NCBI GenBank assembly: GCA_017526745.1
Contig: JAFXQX010000029.1
Coordinates: 268,675-332,674 of the forward strand
DNA from: Lachnospiraceae bacterium
GTDB lineage: Bacteria > Bacillota > Clostridia > Lachnospirales > Lachnospiraceae
Length of the DNA: 64,000 nt
Reading direction: 5' to 3'
Positions 25,973 to 36,488 of the stretch are shown here, one piece after another. Below the pieces are notes generated by a model, which saw only the letters and a list, made by a program, of their open reading frames with translations, did no database searches and was not told the DNA's origin. How positions within the stretch are numbered: the stretch's first letter is position 1; the number at the start of each line of letters is the position of its first letter. Position numbers and translations under genes: made by a program.

Positions 25973-27276
25973 TACTCAACGATACCTTTTATCAGCTTGT
26001 TTTTGGAAACCGGATCGTCGGAAAAATCATATGCCTGCGAGATACGCTTGAAAGCCTCATCCATCTTGGTCTCATCATTGCCGTAAAGCGTAGCTACCTT
26101 ATCTCCCTTTGCGCATTTTTCACCGACCTTTTTGTGAAGATATATGCCGACCGAAAGGTCGATGACATCCTCCTTGGAGCGTCTTCCTCCGCCCAGAAGG
26201 AGCGATGCGACTCCAACGTCCTCACTCATTATAGATGAGACATAGCAGTCTTTGTCTGCTGTAAGTATCCTGCTCTTTGAAGCTTTCGGAAGGGTATCGG
26301 TATTATATACTTCTTCCCTGCTCCCTCCCTGGGCTTCGATAAAGTCTGCAAACTTTTCAAGCGCTTTGCCGTTTGAAAGCTGTTCTTCAAGAAGGCTTCT
26401 TGCCTCTTCGCATGATCCGGCCTTGCCGGCAAACCATACCATGTAACTGCCGAGAGTAAGACAGAGTTCGCGAAGATCATCCGGTCCTTCTCCCGAAAGA
26501 GTCTTTATGGCTTCTTTTACTTCCATCGAGTTTCCTACGGCACGGCCGAGCGGCTGATCCATATCGGAGATCACCGCCATGGTCCTGACATTTGCACGTT
26601 TTCCTATATCGACCATCTTCTTTGCAAGCAAGGTGGCATCTTCATCCGTTTTCATGAAAGCCCCGCTCCCTGATTTTACATCAAGGACTATACCGTCAGC
26701 TCCGGCGGCAAGTTTCTTGCTCATGATCGAGCTTGCGATCAATGACATATTGTCAACGGTTGCGGTAACATCCCTTAGCGCATACAGAAGTTTGTCAGCG
26801 GGTGCAAGATCCTTGGTCTGGCCCATTATGGATATCCCGATGGTGTTCACGTTATGAATGAACTGTTCATTCGTGATCGATGTCGAAAAACCCTTAAAGC
26901 TTTCCAGCTTATCTATCGTTCCGCCGGTATGGCCGAGTCCTCTCCCGCTCATCTTGGCAACGGGAACGCCGAGACTTGCAACCATCGGAGTAAGGACGAG
27001 CGATGTCTTATCTCCCACGCCTCCCGTGGAATGCTTGTCTACCTTGAATCCTTTTATTGCGGACAGATCGAGCTTTTCTCCGGAATAGAGCATTGCCTTT
27101 GTCAGATCTGCGGTCTCCTCATCATCCATTCCCTTAAAATAGATAGCCATCATGAGCGCCGACACCTGATAATCGGGGATATTTCCCTTAACATATCCGT
27201 TAATGAAGAAATCGATCTCTTCCTTTGTCAGCCTCTGCCCGTCTCTCTTTTTTCTGATGATATCGACCATTAACAT
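25972..27276 (-). CDS. pdp: Pyrimidine-nucleoside (thymidine) phosphorylase
   Basis: A 434-residue enzyme splitting thymidine or uridine into base and (deoxy)ribose 1-phosphate for salvage. Conserved motifs are MVDIIRKKRDGQ, the substrate-binding KHSTGGVGDKTSL, SGRGLGHTGGT and DVKSGSGAFMKT. The length and N-terminus fit the bacterial Pdp type with broad substrate range more than E. coli DeoA, although the two cannot be separated safely by eye. AAGGAGG lies 7 bases before the ATG at 27276. Confidence 0.94.
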   Translation of the reverse strand: MLMVDIIRKKRDGQRLTKEEIDFFINGYVKGNIPDYQVSALMMAIYFKGMDDEETADLTKAMLYSGEKLDLSAIKGFKVDKHSTGGVGDKTSLVLTPMVASLGVPVAKMSGRGLGHTGGTIDKLESFKGFSTSITNEQFIHNVNTIGISIMGQTKDLAPADKLLYALRDVTATVDNMSLIASSIMSKKLAAGADGIVLDVKSGSGAFMKTDEDATLLAKKMVDIGKRANVRTMAVISDMDQPLGRAVGNSMEVKEAIKTLSGEGPDDLRELCLTLGSYMVWFAGKAGSCEEARSLLEEQLSNGKALEKFADFIEAQGGSREEVYNTDTLPKASKSRILTADKDCYVSSIMSEDVGVASLLLGGGRRSKEDVIDLSVGIYLHKKVGEKCAKGDKVATLYGNDETKMDEAFKRISQAYDFSDDPVSKNKLIKGIVE

Positions 27277-27296
27277 GGCATATCCTCCTTAAACGA

Positions 27297-28682
27297 TCAT
27301 TTATTTCGTAAATATTCGTCTATGCCTTTTGCTGCGGTCTTGCCTGCACCCATCGCGAGTATAACGGTTGCGGCACCCGTTACCGCATCACCTCCCGCAA
27401 ATACGCCGGGCTTGGAAGTGGCGCCTGTTTCTTCCGCTGCTACGATACACTTCCTCCTGTTGATATCAAGACCTTTCGTCGTTGAAGATATGAGAGGATT
27501 GGGACTGGTCCCGAGCGACATTATCACCGTATCAACTTCGATCGTAAACTCCGATCCGGGGATCTCAACGGGAGATCTTCTGCCTGACTCATCGGGCTCG
27601 CCAAGTTCCATCCTTATGCATTTCATTCCGCATACCCATCCGTTCTCATCAGTGAGGATCTCAACGGGATTGGTGAGCAGATCGAAGATGATGCCTTCTT
27701 CCTTGGCATGATGGACTTCCTCCACTCTTGCGGGAAGCTCTTCCTCACTTCTTCTGTATACGATATGAACATCCGCACCGAGTCTGAGTGCGGTCCTTGC
27801 CGCATCCATGGCAACGTTACCGCCGCCCACAACGGCAACCTTTTTACCGGGATTGATGGGGGTATCGTAATCATCCCGGAAAGCTTTCATCAGATTGCTC
27901 CTTGTCAGATATTCGTTGGCAGAATATACGCCGCTTGCAGTCTCGCCGGGAATTCCCATGAACCTCGGAAGTCCCGCGCCGCTGCCGATAAATACGGCCT
28001 CAAAGCCTTCTTTTTCCATAAGCTCATCTATGGTTACGGACTTGCCGATAACCACATCCGTTTCTATCTTGACGCCGAGTGATTTTACATTTTCTATCTC
28101 GGGTTTTACTACACCGTCCTTGGGAAGACGGAATTCGGGAATACCGTATACGAGCACTCCGCCGGCTTCATGAAGGGCCTCAAATATGGTAACGTCATAA
28201 CCCATCTTGGCAAGATCCCCTGCACACGTAAGACCTGCAGGGCCCGATCCGATGACTGCAACCTTTCTGCCGTTGCTGCTTTCGGGCTTCTTCGGCTTGA
28301 TGCCTTTTTCGCGGGCATAGTCCGCAACGAATCTTTCAAGTTTTCCGATCGATACGCTCTCGCCTTTGATCCCGCGGATACATTTACCCTCGCACTGACT
28401 CTCCTGGGGACATACTCTTCCGCATACGGCGGGAAGTGCGCTGGAGCGGCCGATCACATAACCTGCCTCTTCAAAATTACCTTCCTTGATCTCTTTGATA
28501 AAGCCGGGAATATCGATCGCTACGGGGCAGGCCTTAACACACTGGGCATTCTGGCAGGTAAGGCATCTGCCCGCCTCTTCGACGGCTTCCTCGCTGTTAT
28601 AACCGAGACACACCTCATCAAAATTGGTGGCTCTGACTTTTGGATCCTGTTCTCTGACAGGGACTTTTTTTAATACATCCAT
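27297..28682 (-). CDS. nfnB: NfnB-like large subunit of ferredoxin:NADP+ oxidoreductase
   Basis: A 461-residue iron-sulfur flavoprotein of the glutamate-synthase-small-subunit family. The N-terminus has two Cys groups for [4Fe-4S] clusters (CLTCQNAQCVKACP and CGRVCPQESQCEGKC). An FAD fold follows (VIGSGPAGLTCAGDLAKMG), then an NAD(P)H fold (VVGGGNVAMDAARTALRLG). Next to an NfnA-like gene it fits NfnAB, which bifurcates electrons from NADPH to NAD+ and ferredoxin, or the reverse; GltD and SudA are alternative names for relatives. ATG 28682 has AGGAG at good spacing and is preferred to the longer frame from 28709. Confidence 0.88.
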   Translation of the reverse strand: MDVLKKVPVREQDPKVRATNFDEVCLGYNSEEAVEEAGRCLTCQNAQCVKACPVAIDIPGFIKEIKEGNFEEAGYVIGRSSALPAVCGRVCPQESQCEGKCIRGIKGESVSIGKLERFVADYAREKGIKPKKPESSNGRKVAVIGSGPAGLTCAGDLAKMGYDVTIFEALHEAGGVLVYGIPEFRLPKDGVVKPEIENVKSLGVKIETDVVIGKSVTIDELMEKEGFEAVFIGSGAGLPRFMGIPGETASGVYSANEYLTRSNLMKAFRDDYDTPINPGKKVAVVGGGNVAMDAARTALRLGADVHIVYRRSEEELPARVEEVHHAKEEGIIFDLLTNPVEILTDENGWVCGMKCIRMELGEPDESGRRSPVEIPGSEFTIEVDTVIMSLGTSPNPLISSTTKGLDINRRKCIVAAEETGATSKPGVFAGGDAVTGAATVILAMGAGKTAAKGIDEYLRNK

Positions 28683-28692
28683 TTTATATCTC

Positions 28693-29574
28693 CTATCTAC
28701 ATTGTCCACAGCCGCCGTGATGAGTATCGCCCTCCTGCTCCTTGAGCATGGCTCTTCCCTCGGCGGTCTTGTAAAGGTTCTGACGTTTCATGGCCTGGTC
28801 GAAATCAACAAGATGTCCGTCAAACTCAGGGCCGTCAACACATGCGAACTTGACCTCATCCCCGACGATGAGTCTGCATGCTCCGCACATTCCGGTCCCG
28901 TCGACCATTATCGGATTCATCGAAACGATCGTGGGGATCCCGAGTTCCTTGGTGAGAAGACATACGAACTTCATCATTATCATGGGACCTATGGCAACAC
29001 AGACGTCATATTTCTTACCCTCGTTGTTAACTAGATCCTTGATGACATCCGTTCCCATTCCTTTTCTGACATATGAGCCGTCATCTGTTGTGATATAAAG
29101 GTTACCGGATACCGCCCTCATCTCATCTTCAAGAATGACAAGTTCTTTTGTTCTGGCACCGATTATCACATCGGCATCCACTCCGTGCTCATGAAGCCAT
29201 TTAACCTGAGGATATATCGGAGCCGTACCGAGTCCTCCGCTGACGAACAGTATCTTCTTTTTCTTCAGGGATTCTATATCCTCGTTGACAAACTCGGAAG
29301 GTTTGCCCAGAGGTCCCACAAAGTCGAGAAGGCTGTCTCCCGCCTTCAGTTTCTGCATCCTGACAGTTGAAGCACCTACTGTCTGGACAACGATGGTCAC
29401 TGTTCCTTTTTCCCTGTCATAGTCACAGATGGTAAGCGGGATGCGCTCACCTCTCTCATCAATCCTGACGATGACAAACTGACCCGGTTCACAAGCAGAG
29501 GCAACGCGCTTTGCTTCAACATCCATTAAAAAGATGTTTGAAGCCAGGTTACATGCTTTCAGAATCTTATACAT
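28693..29574 (-). CDS. nfnA: NfnA-like small subunit (FAD, [2Fe-2S])
   Basis: A 293-residue protein of the dihydroorotate-dehydrogenase electron-transfer-subunit family. The N-terminal FAD barrel includes RIPLTICDYD and the NAD-binding part has FVSGGLGTAPIYPQ. The C-terminal segment DGTGMCGACRLIVGDEVKFAC holds three cysteines and a nearby Asp, as in the unusual Asp/Cys3 [2Fe-2S] site of NfnA. The protein ends GGCGQCR, an extra CxxC. A GGAGGAG site precedes the ATG. It overlaps the zinc-ribbon gene upstream by 16 bases, and nfnB begins 10 bases downstream. Confidence 0.88.
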   Translation of the reverse strand: MYKILKACNLASNIFLMDVEAKRVASACEPGQFVIVRIDERGERIPLTICDYDREKGTVTIVVQTVGASTVRMQKLKAGDSLLDFVGPLGKPSEFVNEDIESLKKKKILFVSGGLGTAPIYPQVKWLHEHGVDADVIIGARTKELVILEDEMRAVSGNLYITTDDGSYVRKGMGTDVIKDLVNNEGKKYDVCVAIGPMIMMKFVCLLTKELGIPTIVSMNPIMVDGTGMCGACRLIVGDEVKFACVDGPEFDGHLVDFDQAMKRQNLYKTAEGRAMLKEQEGDTHHGGCGQCR

Positions 29575-30956
29575 TTCTTCTCCTCCTTACTGAATCTGAA
29601 TAACTCTCCGGATTTAATATCAACGGCAAACATTCTGCCCGTCGGTGATTTCTGGTTGTATTCATTTATTATGTAATATGATCTTGCCCCGTCCGAGAAT
29701 CCGTATTCGGCCTTATAGGTCTTTCCGATATTCATCTCGCCCATGGAAAGCAGCTGGTATGATATCGCGTATTCGGCCATATCCTTGGCGATGGCAACAT
29801 TCATGTTCAGGTTATAATTTGCGACAACAGGATCAGATACAAGCCCGTTCTCACTGACACATACAAATGTATATGTACTCTTGCCCAGAGGCATCAGGAA
29901 AGGAGCCGTATACTCTTTGGACTCCACTGTCGGAGTGCTTCCGTCGCTCGTATAATATACCGTCTTGTCCTCGGGAGCGGTAACACCGATCAGTTCGGGC
30001 GTGGACAGTGATCCGCTCTCGACCAGAAGTTCCGGCGGATCGGGCACATCAAGCTCGACATCATAAGTGTTCGTTACCACATCGCTTGTTATCCCCTTCT
30101 CGTTAACAAAGATCGCGGATATAACATTTGTACCGATCTCAAGAGGGATGGGGCCCATATATGTGAGCGAATCGGCTGTCGGAGTGCTGCCGTCAACCGT
30201 ATAATATATCGTTCCTTCTCCCGGTGCGGAAAGCTTTATGGGATCGGGCTCGATATAGGAGCCGCCCTCAAGCGAAAACGAGGGCGCTATTGAGACGTAA
30301 TCGGAATATCTTAGTGCCAGCGTCGTATTACCGCTGTTGCTGATGAGCTCGCCTATTCCGTCGCTGTTGTTCTCAGCCTTGTAACAATCAACGATCCGGT
30401 CATACAGAGATACGTCCTCGGGATAATCATCAAGCGCTTTATACAGGACGGCGATCGCCGCATCGTAATTATGGTCGGTGATATAAATGTCCGCAAGCAA
30501 TATCATACCCTCTTCATCGTTGCCGAGGGTGTTCAGGTGCTTTGCCGTTTGGATCGCCTGCTTGAGATCGCCGCTCTCATATTCGGCTTTGGCTTTTTCA
30601 AACTGATGTGAATACGAAAAATAGCGGTATATCATAAGGCCGCCGCAGATCGCCGCGACAGTAAAGATTGCCGCAATTATACCAAAGAAGATAATCAGTC
30701 GTTTCCTGATCATCGGAAGAGGCTCCGAGTTTGGTATGATCAGATCCTCTTCTTTGACCACTATCTCCTTGGTCACATCCGGTTTATTCGCAATATCTTT
30801 CAGATCCGGAAGTTCGGTCGTCTCGGAGACTGCCGAAACATCGATATTGTCCTCAAGCTTGATCTCAAAATCGGAAACGATTATGACCTCTTCGCCGCAG
30901 ACGGGGCAATACATATATCCTTCCGGAATAAAAGCGTTACAGACTTTGCACTGCAT
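29559..30956 (-). CDS. Zinc-ribbon membrane protein with TPR-like and chitobiase-C-type repeats
   Basis: A 465-residue protein with an unusual domain order. A zinc ribbon (CKVC...CPVC, residues 3-21) is followed by an acidic linker and one membrane helix (about 85-110). Helical TPR-like repeats (about 118-215) follow, then two beta domains of the CHB_HEX_C_1 type at roughly 240-300 and 315-375, each with YYT.DGSTPT. The last 80 residues are unassigned. If the ribbon is cytoplasmic, the repeats lie outside. Similar zinc-ribbon/TPR/CHB proteins occur in Clostridia, with no known function. It sits between folD (22-base gap) and nfnA (overlap), with no obvious metabolic reason. Confidence 0.85.
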   Translation of the reverse strand: MQCKVCNAFIPEGYMYCPVCGEEVIIVSDFEIKLEDNIDVSAVSETTELPDLKDIANKPDVTKEIVVKEEDLIIPNSEPLPMIRKRLIIFFGIIAAIFTVAAICGGLMIYRYFSYSHQFEKAKAEYESGDLKQAIQTAKHLNTLGNDEEGMILLADIYITDHNYDAAIAVLYKALDDYPEDVSLYDRIVDCYKAENNSDGIGELISNSGNTTLALRYSDYVSIAPSFSLEGGSYIEPDPIKLSAPGEGTIYYTVDGSTPTADSLTYMGPIPLEIGTNVISAIFVNEKGITSDVVTNTYDVELDVPDPPELLVESGSLSTPELIGVTAPEDKTVYYTSDGSTPTVESKEYTAPFLMPLGKSTYTFVCVSENGLVSDPVVANYNLNMNVAIAKDMAEYAISYQLLSMGEMNIGKTYKAEYGFSDGARSYYIINEYNQKSPTGRMFAVDIKSGELFRFSKEEKKCIRF

Positions 30957-30978
30957 CTGTCATTATATCCTGCTCTTA

Positions 30979-31818
30979 TTATTTCTGTTTTTGACGAGCC
31001 GCAAATACACAGTTTACCATCAGCATCGCTATGGTCATGGGGCCTACACCGCCGGGTACCGGCGTGATATAACTCGTATGGTCCTTTACGTCGTCAAAAT
31101 CAACGTCGCCGCAAAGTTTACCGTTATCCATGCGATGGATACCGACATCTATCACAACGGCTCCTTCTTTGATGTATTCGGAAGTTATCATCTTCGGCCT
31201 GCCGACTGCGGCAACGAGTATGTCTGCCTCTTTGCAGATCTGTTTCAGATCCTTCGTTCTCGAATGGCACACGGTAACTGTCCCGTTAGCCGCAAGAAGG
31301 AGCAGAGCCATCGGTTTGCCGACGATATTACTGCGTCCGATGACAACGCATCTCTTCCCTTCGATGTCTATGCCGCTCCTTTTGAGCAGTTCCATGATTC
31401 CTGCCGGTGTACAGCTTACAAACCCGCTCTGCCCTATGCACAGGTTCCCTACGTTTTCGGGGTGAAATCCGTCGACATCCTTGGACGGGCTGATGCGGTT
31501 GATGATCTTCTTCTCATCTATATGCTTTGGAACGGGAAGCTGGGTAAGTATACCCGTTATCTCATCATCCGCGTTCAGTCTGTCGATCAGATCCAGAAGT
31601 TCGGCTTCAGTCGTGTCCTCGCCAAGTTCATACGATCTTGAACCGATCCCGATATATTCACACGCTTTCTTCTTGTTGCCTACATATACGCTGCTTGCGG
31701 GATCGTTTCCTACCTGTATGACCGCAAGTGTTGCCTTGATGCCGTCTCTTTTTATCTCTTCTTTCAGTTCATCCTTTATGGCTGTTGAGATCTGTTTTCC
31801 GTCAATGAGTTTGTACAT
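30979..31818 (-). CDS. folD: Methylenetetrahydrofolate dehydrogenase/cyclohydrolase
   Basis: A 279-residue bifunctional enzyme interconverting 5,10-methylene-, methenyl- and 10-formyl-THF. Motifs are YVGNKKKACEYIGI with the catalytic Lys, QLPVPKHID, PSKDVDGFHPENVG, the NADP-binding GRSNIVGKPMALLL and TPVPGGVGPMTIAML. I choose ATG 31818, which has CGGAG 8 bases upstream, over GTG 31839. It directly follows fhs, its pathway partner. Confidence 0.96.
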   Translation of the reverse strand: MYKLIDGKQISTAIKDELKEEIKRDGIKATLAVIQVGNDPASSVYVGNKKKACEYIGIGSRSYELGEDTTEAELLDLIDRLNADDEITGILTQLPVPKHIDEKKIINRISPSKDVDGFHPENVGNLCIGQSGFVSCTPAGIMELLKRSGIDIEGKRCVVIGRSNIVGKPMALLLLAANGTVTVCHSRTKDLKQICKEADILVAAVGRPKMITSEYIKEGAVVIDVGIHRMDNGKLCGDVDFDDVKDHTSYITPVPGGVGPMTIAMLMVNCVFAARQKQK

Positions 31819-31848
31819 GATGATTTCTCCGTTTCTCACATCGGCTGT

Positions 31849-33519
31849 CTAGAACAGCCCGGTTATCCTTCCGTTTTCGTCTACATCGATATCAAATGCC
31901 GCAGGCTTCTTCGGAAGTCCCGGCATGGTCATGATGTTTCCCGTAAGAGCGACGATAAAGCCTGCTCCGGCCGAAACATACATATCCCTGACATTAAGGG
32001 TGAAGCCTTCCGGACGGCCCAGAAGTGCCGGATCATCGGAAAGTGAGTACTGGGTCTTGGCCATGCAAACAGGAAGGTTGGAAAATCCCTGTTTCTCAAG
32101 CTCGGCCATTTTCTTTTTGACGCTTTCCGCAAAGTTTACATTGGCTGCACCGTATATCTCTTTTGCTATCTTTTCTATCTTGGCGCTAATGGGAAGAGAG
32201 CTGTCGTACAGCGGCCGGTAATCGCTCTTTTTGTTCTCGAGGACATAGGCGACGGCCCGGGCAAGATCCATGCCCCCTTCTCCGCCTTTGGCCCATACTT
32301 CGGACAGGGCGAAACTGCAGTCCCTATCCTCGCAGTATGATCTGACATAAGACAGTTCGGCATCCGTATCGGAATCGAACCTGTTAAGGGTCACGATGAC
32401 AGGAAGACCGTATTTCTTGATGTTCTCAATGTGTTTTTCAAGATTGACGATGCCTTTTTTCAGGGCATCGAGATCCTCTTTTGACAGATCTTCCTTGGCG
32501 ACCCCTCCGTTATATTTAAGAGCCCTGACCGTTGCAACTATAACGCAGGCATCCGGGGACAGTCCCGCGGAAGGACACTTGATGTCAAGGAACTTCTCGG
32601 CTCCCAGATCTGCACCGAATCCGGCTTCGGTGATCGCAATGTCGCCGAGCAGGAGGGCCGCTCTTGTAGCCCTAACGGAATTACATCCGTGAGCTATGTT
32701 CGCAAAGGGGCCTCCGTGAACAAATGCGGGAGTATGCTCAAGTGTCTGTATCAGATTCGGCCTTATTGCATCTTTTAAAAGCGCCATCATGGCACCGACA
32801 GCTTTTAGATCGGCGGCGGTGACGATATTGCCTGATGTATCATATGCAACGACCATCCTTGACAGTCTTGCGCGCAGATCTTCAAGATCTTTTGCAAGGC
32901 AGAGGATAGCCATAATCTCCGATGCGACGGTTATGACAAAATGGTCCTCGCGGACATACCCGTCGGCTTTGGAACCAAGACCTACCACAACGTTCCGAAG
33001 TACCCTGTCATTCATATCCTCGCAGCGCTTTAAGACGATATTTCTGGTATCGATGTTAAGCTCATTCCCCTGCTGGATATGATTATCGAGAAGCGCCGCA
33101 CACAGATTGTTGGCACATGTGATGGCGTGAAAATCACCCGTAAAATGAAGGTTTAACTCATCCATCGGAACGACCTGCGAATAGCCGCCGCCGGCAGCTC
33201 CTCCCTTGAGACCGAAACACGGTCCGAGAGAAGGTTCACGAAGTGCGAGCGTGGCCTTTTTGCCCAGCCGGTTAAGTCCCATCGCAAGACCTATACTGGT
33301 TGTTGTTTTGCCTTCACCCGCAGGTGTCGGATTGATCGCCGTGACCAGAACGAGTTTCCCCGGTTTGTTTCCGGAAATGCTGCGAAGATAATCTTCCGTT
33401 ATCTTACACTTGTATTTTCCGTAATGCTCGATATCGTCCTCGGAAATGCCAAGGCTTTGTGCCACTTCGGATATGGGCAATAGTTTTGCTTCGGATGCTA
33501 TCTCAATATCACTCTTCAT
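31849..33519 (-). CDS. fhs: Formate--tetrahydrofolate ligase
   Basis: A 556-residue ATP-dependent enzyme forming 10-formyl-THF. The P-loop [35 protein letters not shown] and FTGDFHAI are diagnostic. Together with folD just downstream and the cyclo-ligase about 13 kb further, it supplies one-carbon units for purines and fMet. No acetogenesis genes are in the window. The ATG overlaps the ftsK stop (ATGA). Confidence 0.97.
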   Translation of the reverse strand: MKSDIEIASEAKLLPISEVAQSLGISEDDIEHYGKYKCKITEDYLRSISGNKPGKLVLVTAINPTPAGEGKTTTSIGLAMGLNRLGKKATLALREPSLGPCFGLKGGAAGGGYSQVVPMDELNLHFTGDFHAITCANNLCAALLDNHIQQGNELNIDTRNIVLKRCEDMNDRVLRNVVVGLGSKADGYVREDHFVITVASEIMAILCLAKDLEDLRARLSRMVVAYDTSGNIVTAADLKAVGAMMALLKDAIRPNLIQTLEHTPAFVHGGPFANIAHGCNSVRATRAALLLGDIAITEAGFGADLGAEKFLDIKCPSAGLSPDACVIVATVRALKYNGGVAKEDLSKEDLDALKKGIVNLEKHIENIKKYGLPVIVTLNRFDSDTDAELSYVRSYCEDRDCSFALSEVWAKGGEGGMDLARAVAYVLENKKSDYRPLYDSSLPISAKIEKIAKEIYGAANVNFAESVKKKMAELEKQGFSNLPVCMAKTQYSLSDDPALLGRPEGFTLNVRDMYVSAGAGFIVALTGNIMTMPGLPKKPAAFDIDVDENGRITGLF

Positions 33520-36446
33520 TGATGGTTCTTCTCCTCCAGCAGCTGATTAAACTCATCCATACTCATTAATATCTTTCTCGGTTTGGTACCCTCTTCCGCA
33601 CCTACAACGCCCTCATCGCACAACTGGTCCATGATGCGTGCCGCTCTGTTGAATCCGACCTTGAACTTCCTCTGAAGCATTCCTATGCTCGCCTTATCTG
33701 ACTCGATGACAGCACGTCCCGCTGCGGCAAACAGATCATCATATGCACCGCTGGGATCAACAAGACCCGGAGACGAAGATGATGAGGAAGAGGCATTGAC
33801 GCCCTCCTCGATCCTGGACATGGCCTCTTCATTGTAAGGATCCCCGTCCGTCTGGCTCTTCAAGTATTCAACGACTCTCATGACTTCATCATCGCTGACA
33901 AAGGCGCCCTGTACCCTGGCCGGTTTGTTATAGCCGCGCGGATAGAAGAACATATCGCCGTTTCCGAGAAGTCTTTCGGCTCCGGCCATATCAAGTATCG
34001 TTCTCGAATCGACATTTGACGATACCGAAAATGCTATACGGCTCGGCATGTTTGCTTTTATAAGGCCCGTTATGACATCAACCGAAGGCCTCTGGGTTGC
34101 AAGTATCAGATAGATACCCGCTGCCCTTGCAAGCTGTGCAAGACGGCAGATACTCTCTTCAACTTCCTTGGCAGCCACCATCATCAGATCGGCAAGCTCG
34201 TCAACAACGATAACGATCTGGGGAAGGCGCTCGGAAGGCTCTGCCTTGGCGTTGTATCCCTTCATGTCACGGACTTCGCATTCCGCAAACCTGGCATATC
34301 TTTCCGTCATTTCCGCAACAGCCCACGCAAGCGCACTGCTCGCCTTCTTCGGGTCAGTCACGACCGGGATGAGAAGATGGGGAATACCGTTATAAACTGA
34401 CAGTTCTACCATCTTCGGATCTATCATGATGAGTTTGACCTCATCGGGAGCGGCTTTATACAGTATGCTCATGATGAGGGTATTGATACATACCGATTTT
34501 CCTGAACCCGTGGCACCGGCTATGAGCAGATGCGGCATCTTCGATATATCGGTCACGACTATATCGCCGGCAAGGTCTTTTCCGACCGCAAATGCCACTT
34601 TCGAATCAAAGCCCTTGAAAGTCCTGCTCTCTATGAGTTCACGGAAGTGGACCATCGTGCTCTCCTTGTTGGGGAGTTCTATACCGACTGCTTTCTTGCC
34701 CGGAATGGGGGCTTCGATCCTGATATCCTTGGCACCGAGGCTCATCATTATATCATCAGCCAGTCCGGTGATCTTCTTGACCGATACACCGACAGGCATC
34801 TGCAGTTCATATCTGGTAACGGCAGGTCCGCGGCTCGATCCGGTTATCGTAACTTCGAGCCCGAAGCTCTTAAGAGTATCCTTAAGTTCCTTTGCCGTCT
34901 CGTTCAGTTCGAGCGTAGGATCCGTTTTGTTGGTGTTCTTGACTTCATTGAGCAGAACAGGCGTCGGAAGTTTGAACTTTCCGCTTCTTTTGGCCCTGAC
35001 CGCTTTTCCTTTTGATGAAATGTTTGATTCGGGTGAAGGTTTGCGGTTTTCTTCCTCGAGACTGATCCCGTGCTGCTGCCGGGCCTGCCCTGTCTCTTTC
35101 GGAAGAGATCTGGGTGTTACTTCCTTGGCACCCCTTCTGTCGAATATCTCGGCTACATCGCTGTAATCATCTTCGAACGTATCCTCATCATCGACATATA
35201 TATCACGCTCATATGCTTCGGCTCTTTTGGCTTCGTCGGCAAAGCTTATCTTATGGCTGGTCCTTACATTGGGCTTGGGAAGTTCAGTGGGCTCTGCCTT
35301 GCCGAACAGTTCCTCTTCACTTGCGCCTTCGTAATATCCGGTTATCTCAGTAACATCGCCATTATAATCCCTTTTTTCAAGTTTGGTGCCTGACATGAGT
35401 CCGCCGGACCTTCCCTCTTCATTATCATCGGGGGACTCTTTGGGTGTCACCGTTGATACTATCGAAGATGCGCTCTTGTAGAACATCGATTCGGGGCCTG
35501 AGATCGCACGAAGCTCGTCTTCCGAAATGATGCTCTCGCCGGGATAGGTATATGTCTCGTCTGCGTCCTCGGTCACGAGTTCGATCTCATTGATATCGAT
35601 CTCCTTCATATCCTCGGACTTGATCTCGCTGATATCCTTGGGTGAAGTACTTTTAAGATCGCTTGCCGAAAAGTCCATGCGGTTTGCTTTTTCAGCAATA
35701 CGTTCCTTGGCAAGGCGCATTCTCTCCTCAAGGGCCGCATTACGCTTTGCCTCCTGTTTGGCGACATGCCTTTCATGACGCTCGTTCCTTTTGGCCCAGC
35801 GCTCCATGTCGCGTTCTTCTCTTTCCATGCTGCGAACTTCGTTGACCTGCCTGCGGTACTCGTTGTTACGCTTCACATCGTCCTTGATCATCCTGGTGCC
35901 TTCCTTGATGCTTGTAAAGAACGATCTGTCGGTAAGAAGAACAACGCATATTATGAACAGAACGATCAATATCACGATCGTTCCCGCCATACCAAGATAT
36001 TTACAGAAAAATCTCGCAAGGACTCCGCCGATGAAACCGCCGTTTCCCGCCTTGTCCGTATAGTAATCCGAAAGTTTCTCCGCAGGAGCATCCTTTGCGA
36101 ACAGAAGCTGCGAGATTATGCAAAGCACCAAGGTGATCACAATGCTTGCCGAAAGCTTCACCTTCGCGACTTTCTCCCATTTATTGGATATGATGAATGC
36201 GCAGACCGTAAAGAAAATGAAGGGTATGATATACCCGACCATTCCGAACAGCCCTATCATCACCGAACGCACGACCTTGCCGAATGACCCCAGCAGTCCG
36301 CAGCAGCCCAGAAGAAGCAGGACCGCCACGCCGAGTGCGCCAAAGAGCAGTATCTCCTCGGCAATACCCGGATTCTGATTTTTCTTAAGTTTGCGTTTAG
36401 ATCCCGGAGACTTTCTTCGTCCCCTCGAAGACCCCTTTGCTGCCAT
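33516..36446 (-). CDS. ftsK: DNA translocase FtsK/SpoIIIE
   Basis: A 976-residue septal DNA pump that segregates chromosome ends at division or sporulation. Four membrane helices lie within about 25-170. A long charged linker (180-500) is rich in Glu, Arg and Lys. The motor has Walker [13 protein letters not shown] and Walker [14 protein letters not shown], then [23 protein letters not shown] Ser-rich hinge precedes the gamma winged helix (about 905-970, [21 protein letters not shown]), which reads orienting DNA sequences. AGAGG lies 6 bases before the start. Confidence 0.96.
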   Translation of the reverse strand: MAAKGSSRGRRKSPGSKRKLKKNQNPGIAEEILLFGALGVAVLLLLGCCGLLGSFGKVVRSVMIGLFGMVGYIIPFIFFTVCAFIISNKWEKVAKVKLSASIVITLVLCIISQLLFAKDAPAEKLSDYYTDKAGNGGFIGGVLARFFCKYLGMAGTIVILIVLFIICVVLLTDRSFFTSIKEGTRMIKDDVKRNNEYRRQVNEVRSMEREERDMERWAKRNERHERHVAKQEAKRNAALEERMRLAKERIAEKANRMDFSASDLKSTSPKDISEIKSEDMKEIDINEIELVTEDADETYTYPGESIISEDELRAISGPESMFYKSASSIVSTVTPKESPDDNEEGRSGGLMSGTKLEKRDYNGDVTEITGYYEGASEEELFGKAEPTELPKPNVRTSHKISFADEAKRAEAYERDIYVDDEDTFEDDYSDVAEIFDRRGAKEVTPRSLPKETGQARQQHGISLEEENRKPSPESNISSKGKAVRAKRSGKFKLPTPVLLNEVKNTNKTDPTLELNETAKELKDTLKSFGLEVTITGSSRGPAVTRYELQMPVGVSVKKITGLADDIMMSLGAKDIRIEAPIPGKKAVGIELPNKESTMVHFRELIESRTFKGFDSKVAFAVGKDLAGDIVVTDISKMPHLLIAGATGSGKSVCINTLIMSILYKAAPDEVKLIMIDPKMVELSVYNGIPHLLIPVVTDPKKASSALAWAVAEMTERYARFAECEVRDMKGYNAKAEPSERLPQIVIVVDELADLMMVAAKEVEESICRLAQLARAAGIYLILATQRPSVDVITGLIKANMPSRIAFSVSSNVDSRTILDMAGAERLLGNGDMFFYPRGYNKPARVQGAFVSDDEVMRVVEYLKSQTDGDPYNEEAMSRIEEGVNASSSSSSSPGLVDPSGAYDDLFAAAGRAVIESDKASIGMLQRKFKVGFNRAARIMDQLCDEGVVGAEEGTKPRKILMSMDEFNQLLEEKNHQ

Positions 36447-36488
36447 ACTCCACCTCTTGTGCCCTATCCCCCGTCAGATACGGCATAT

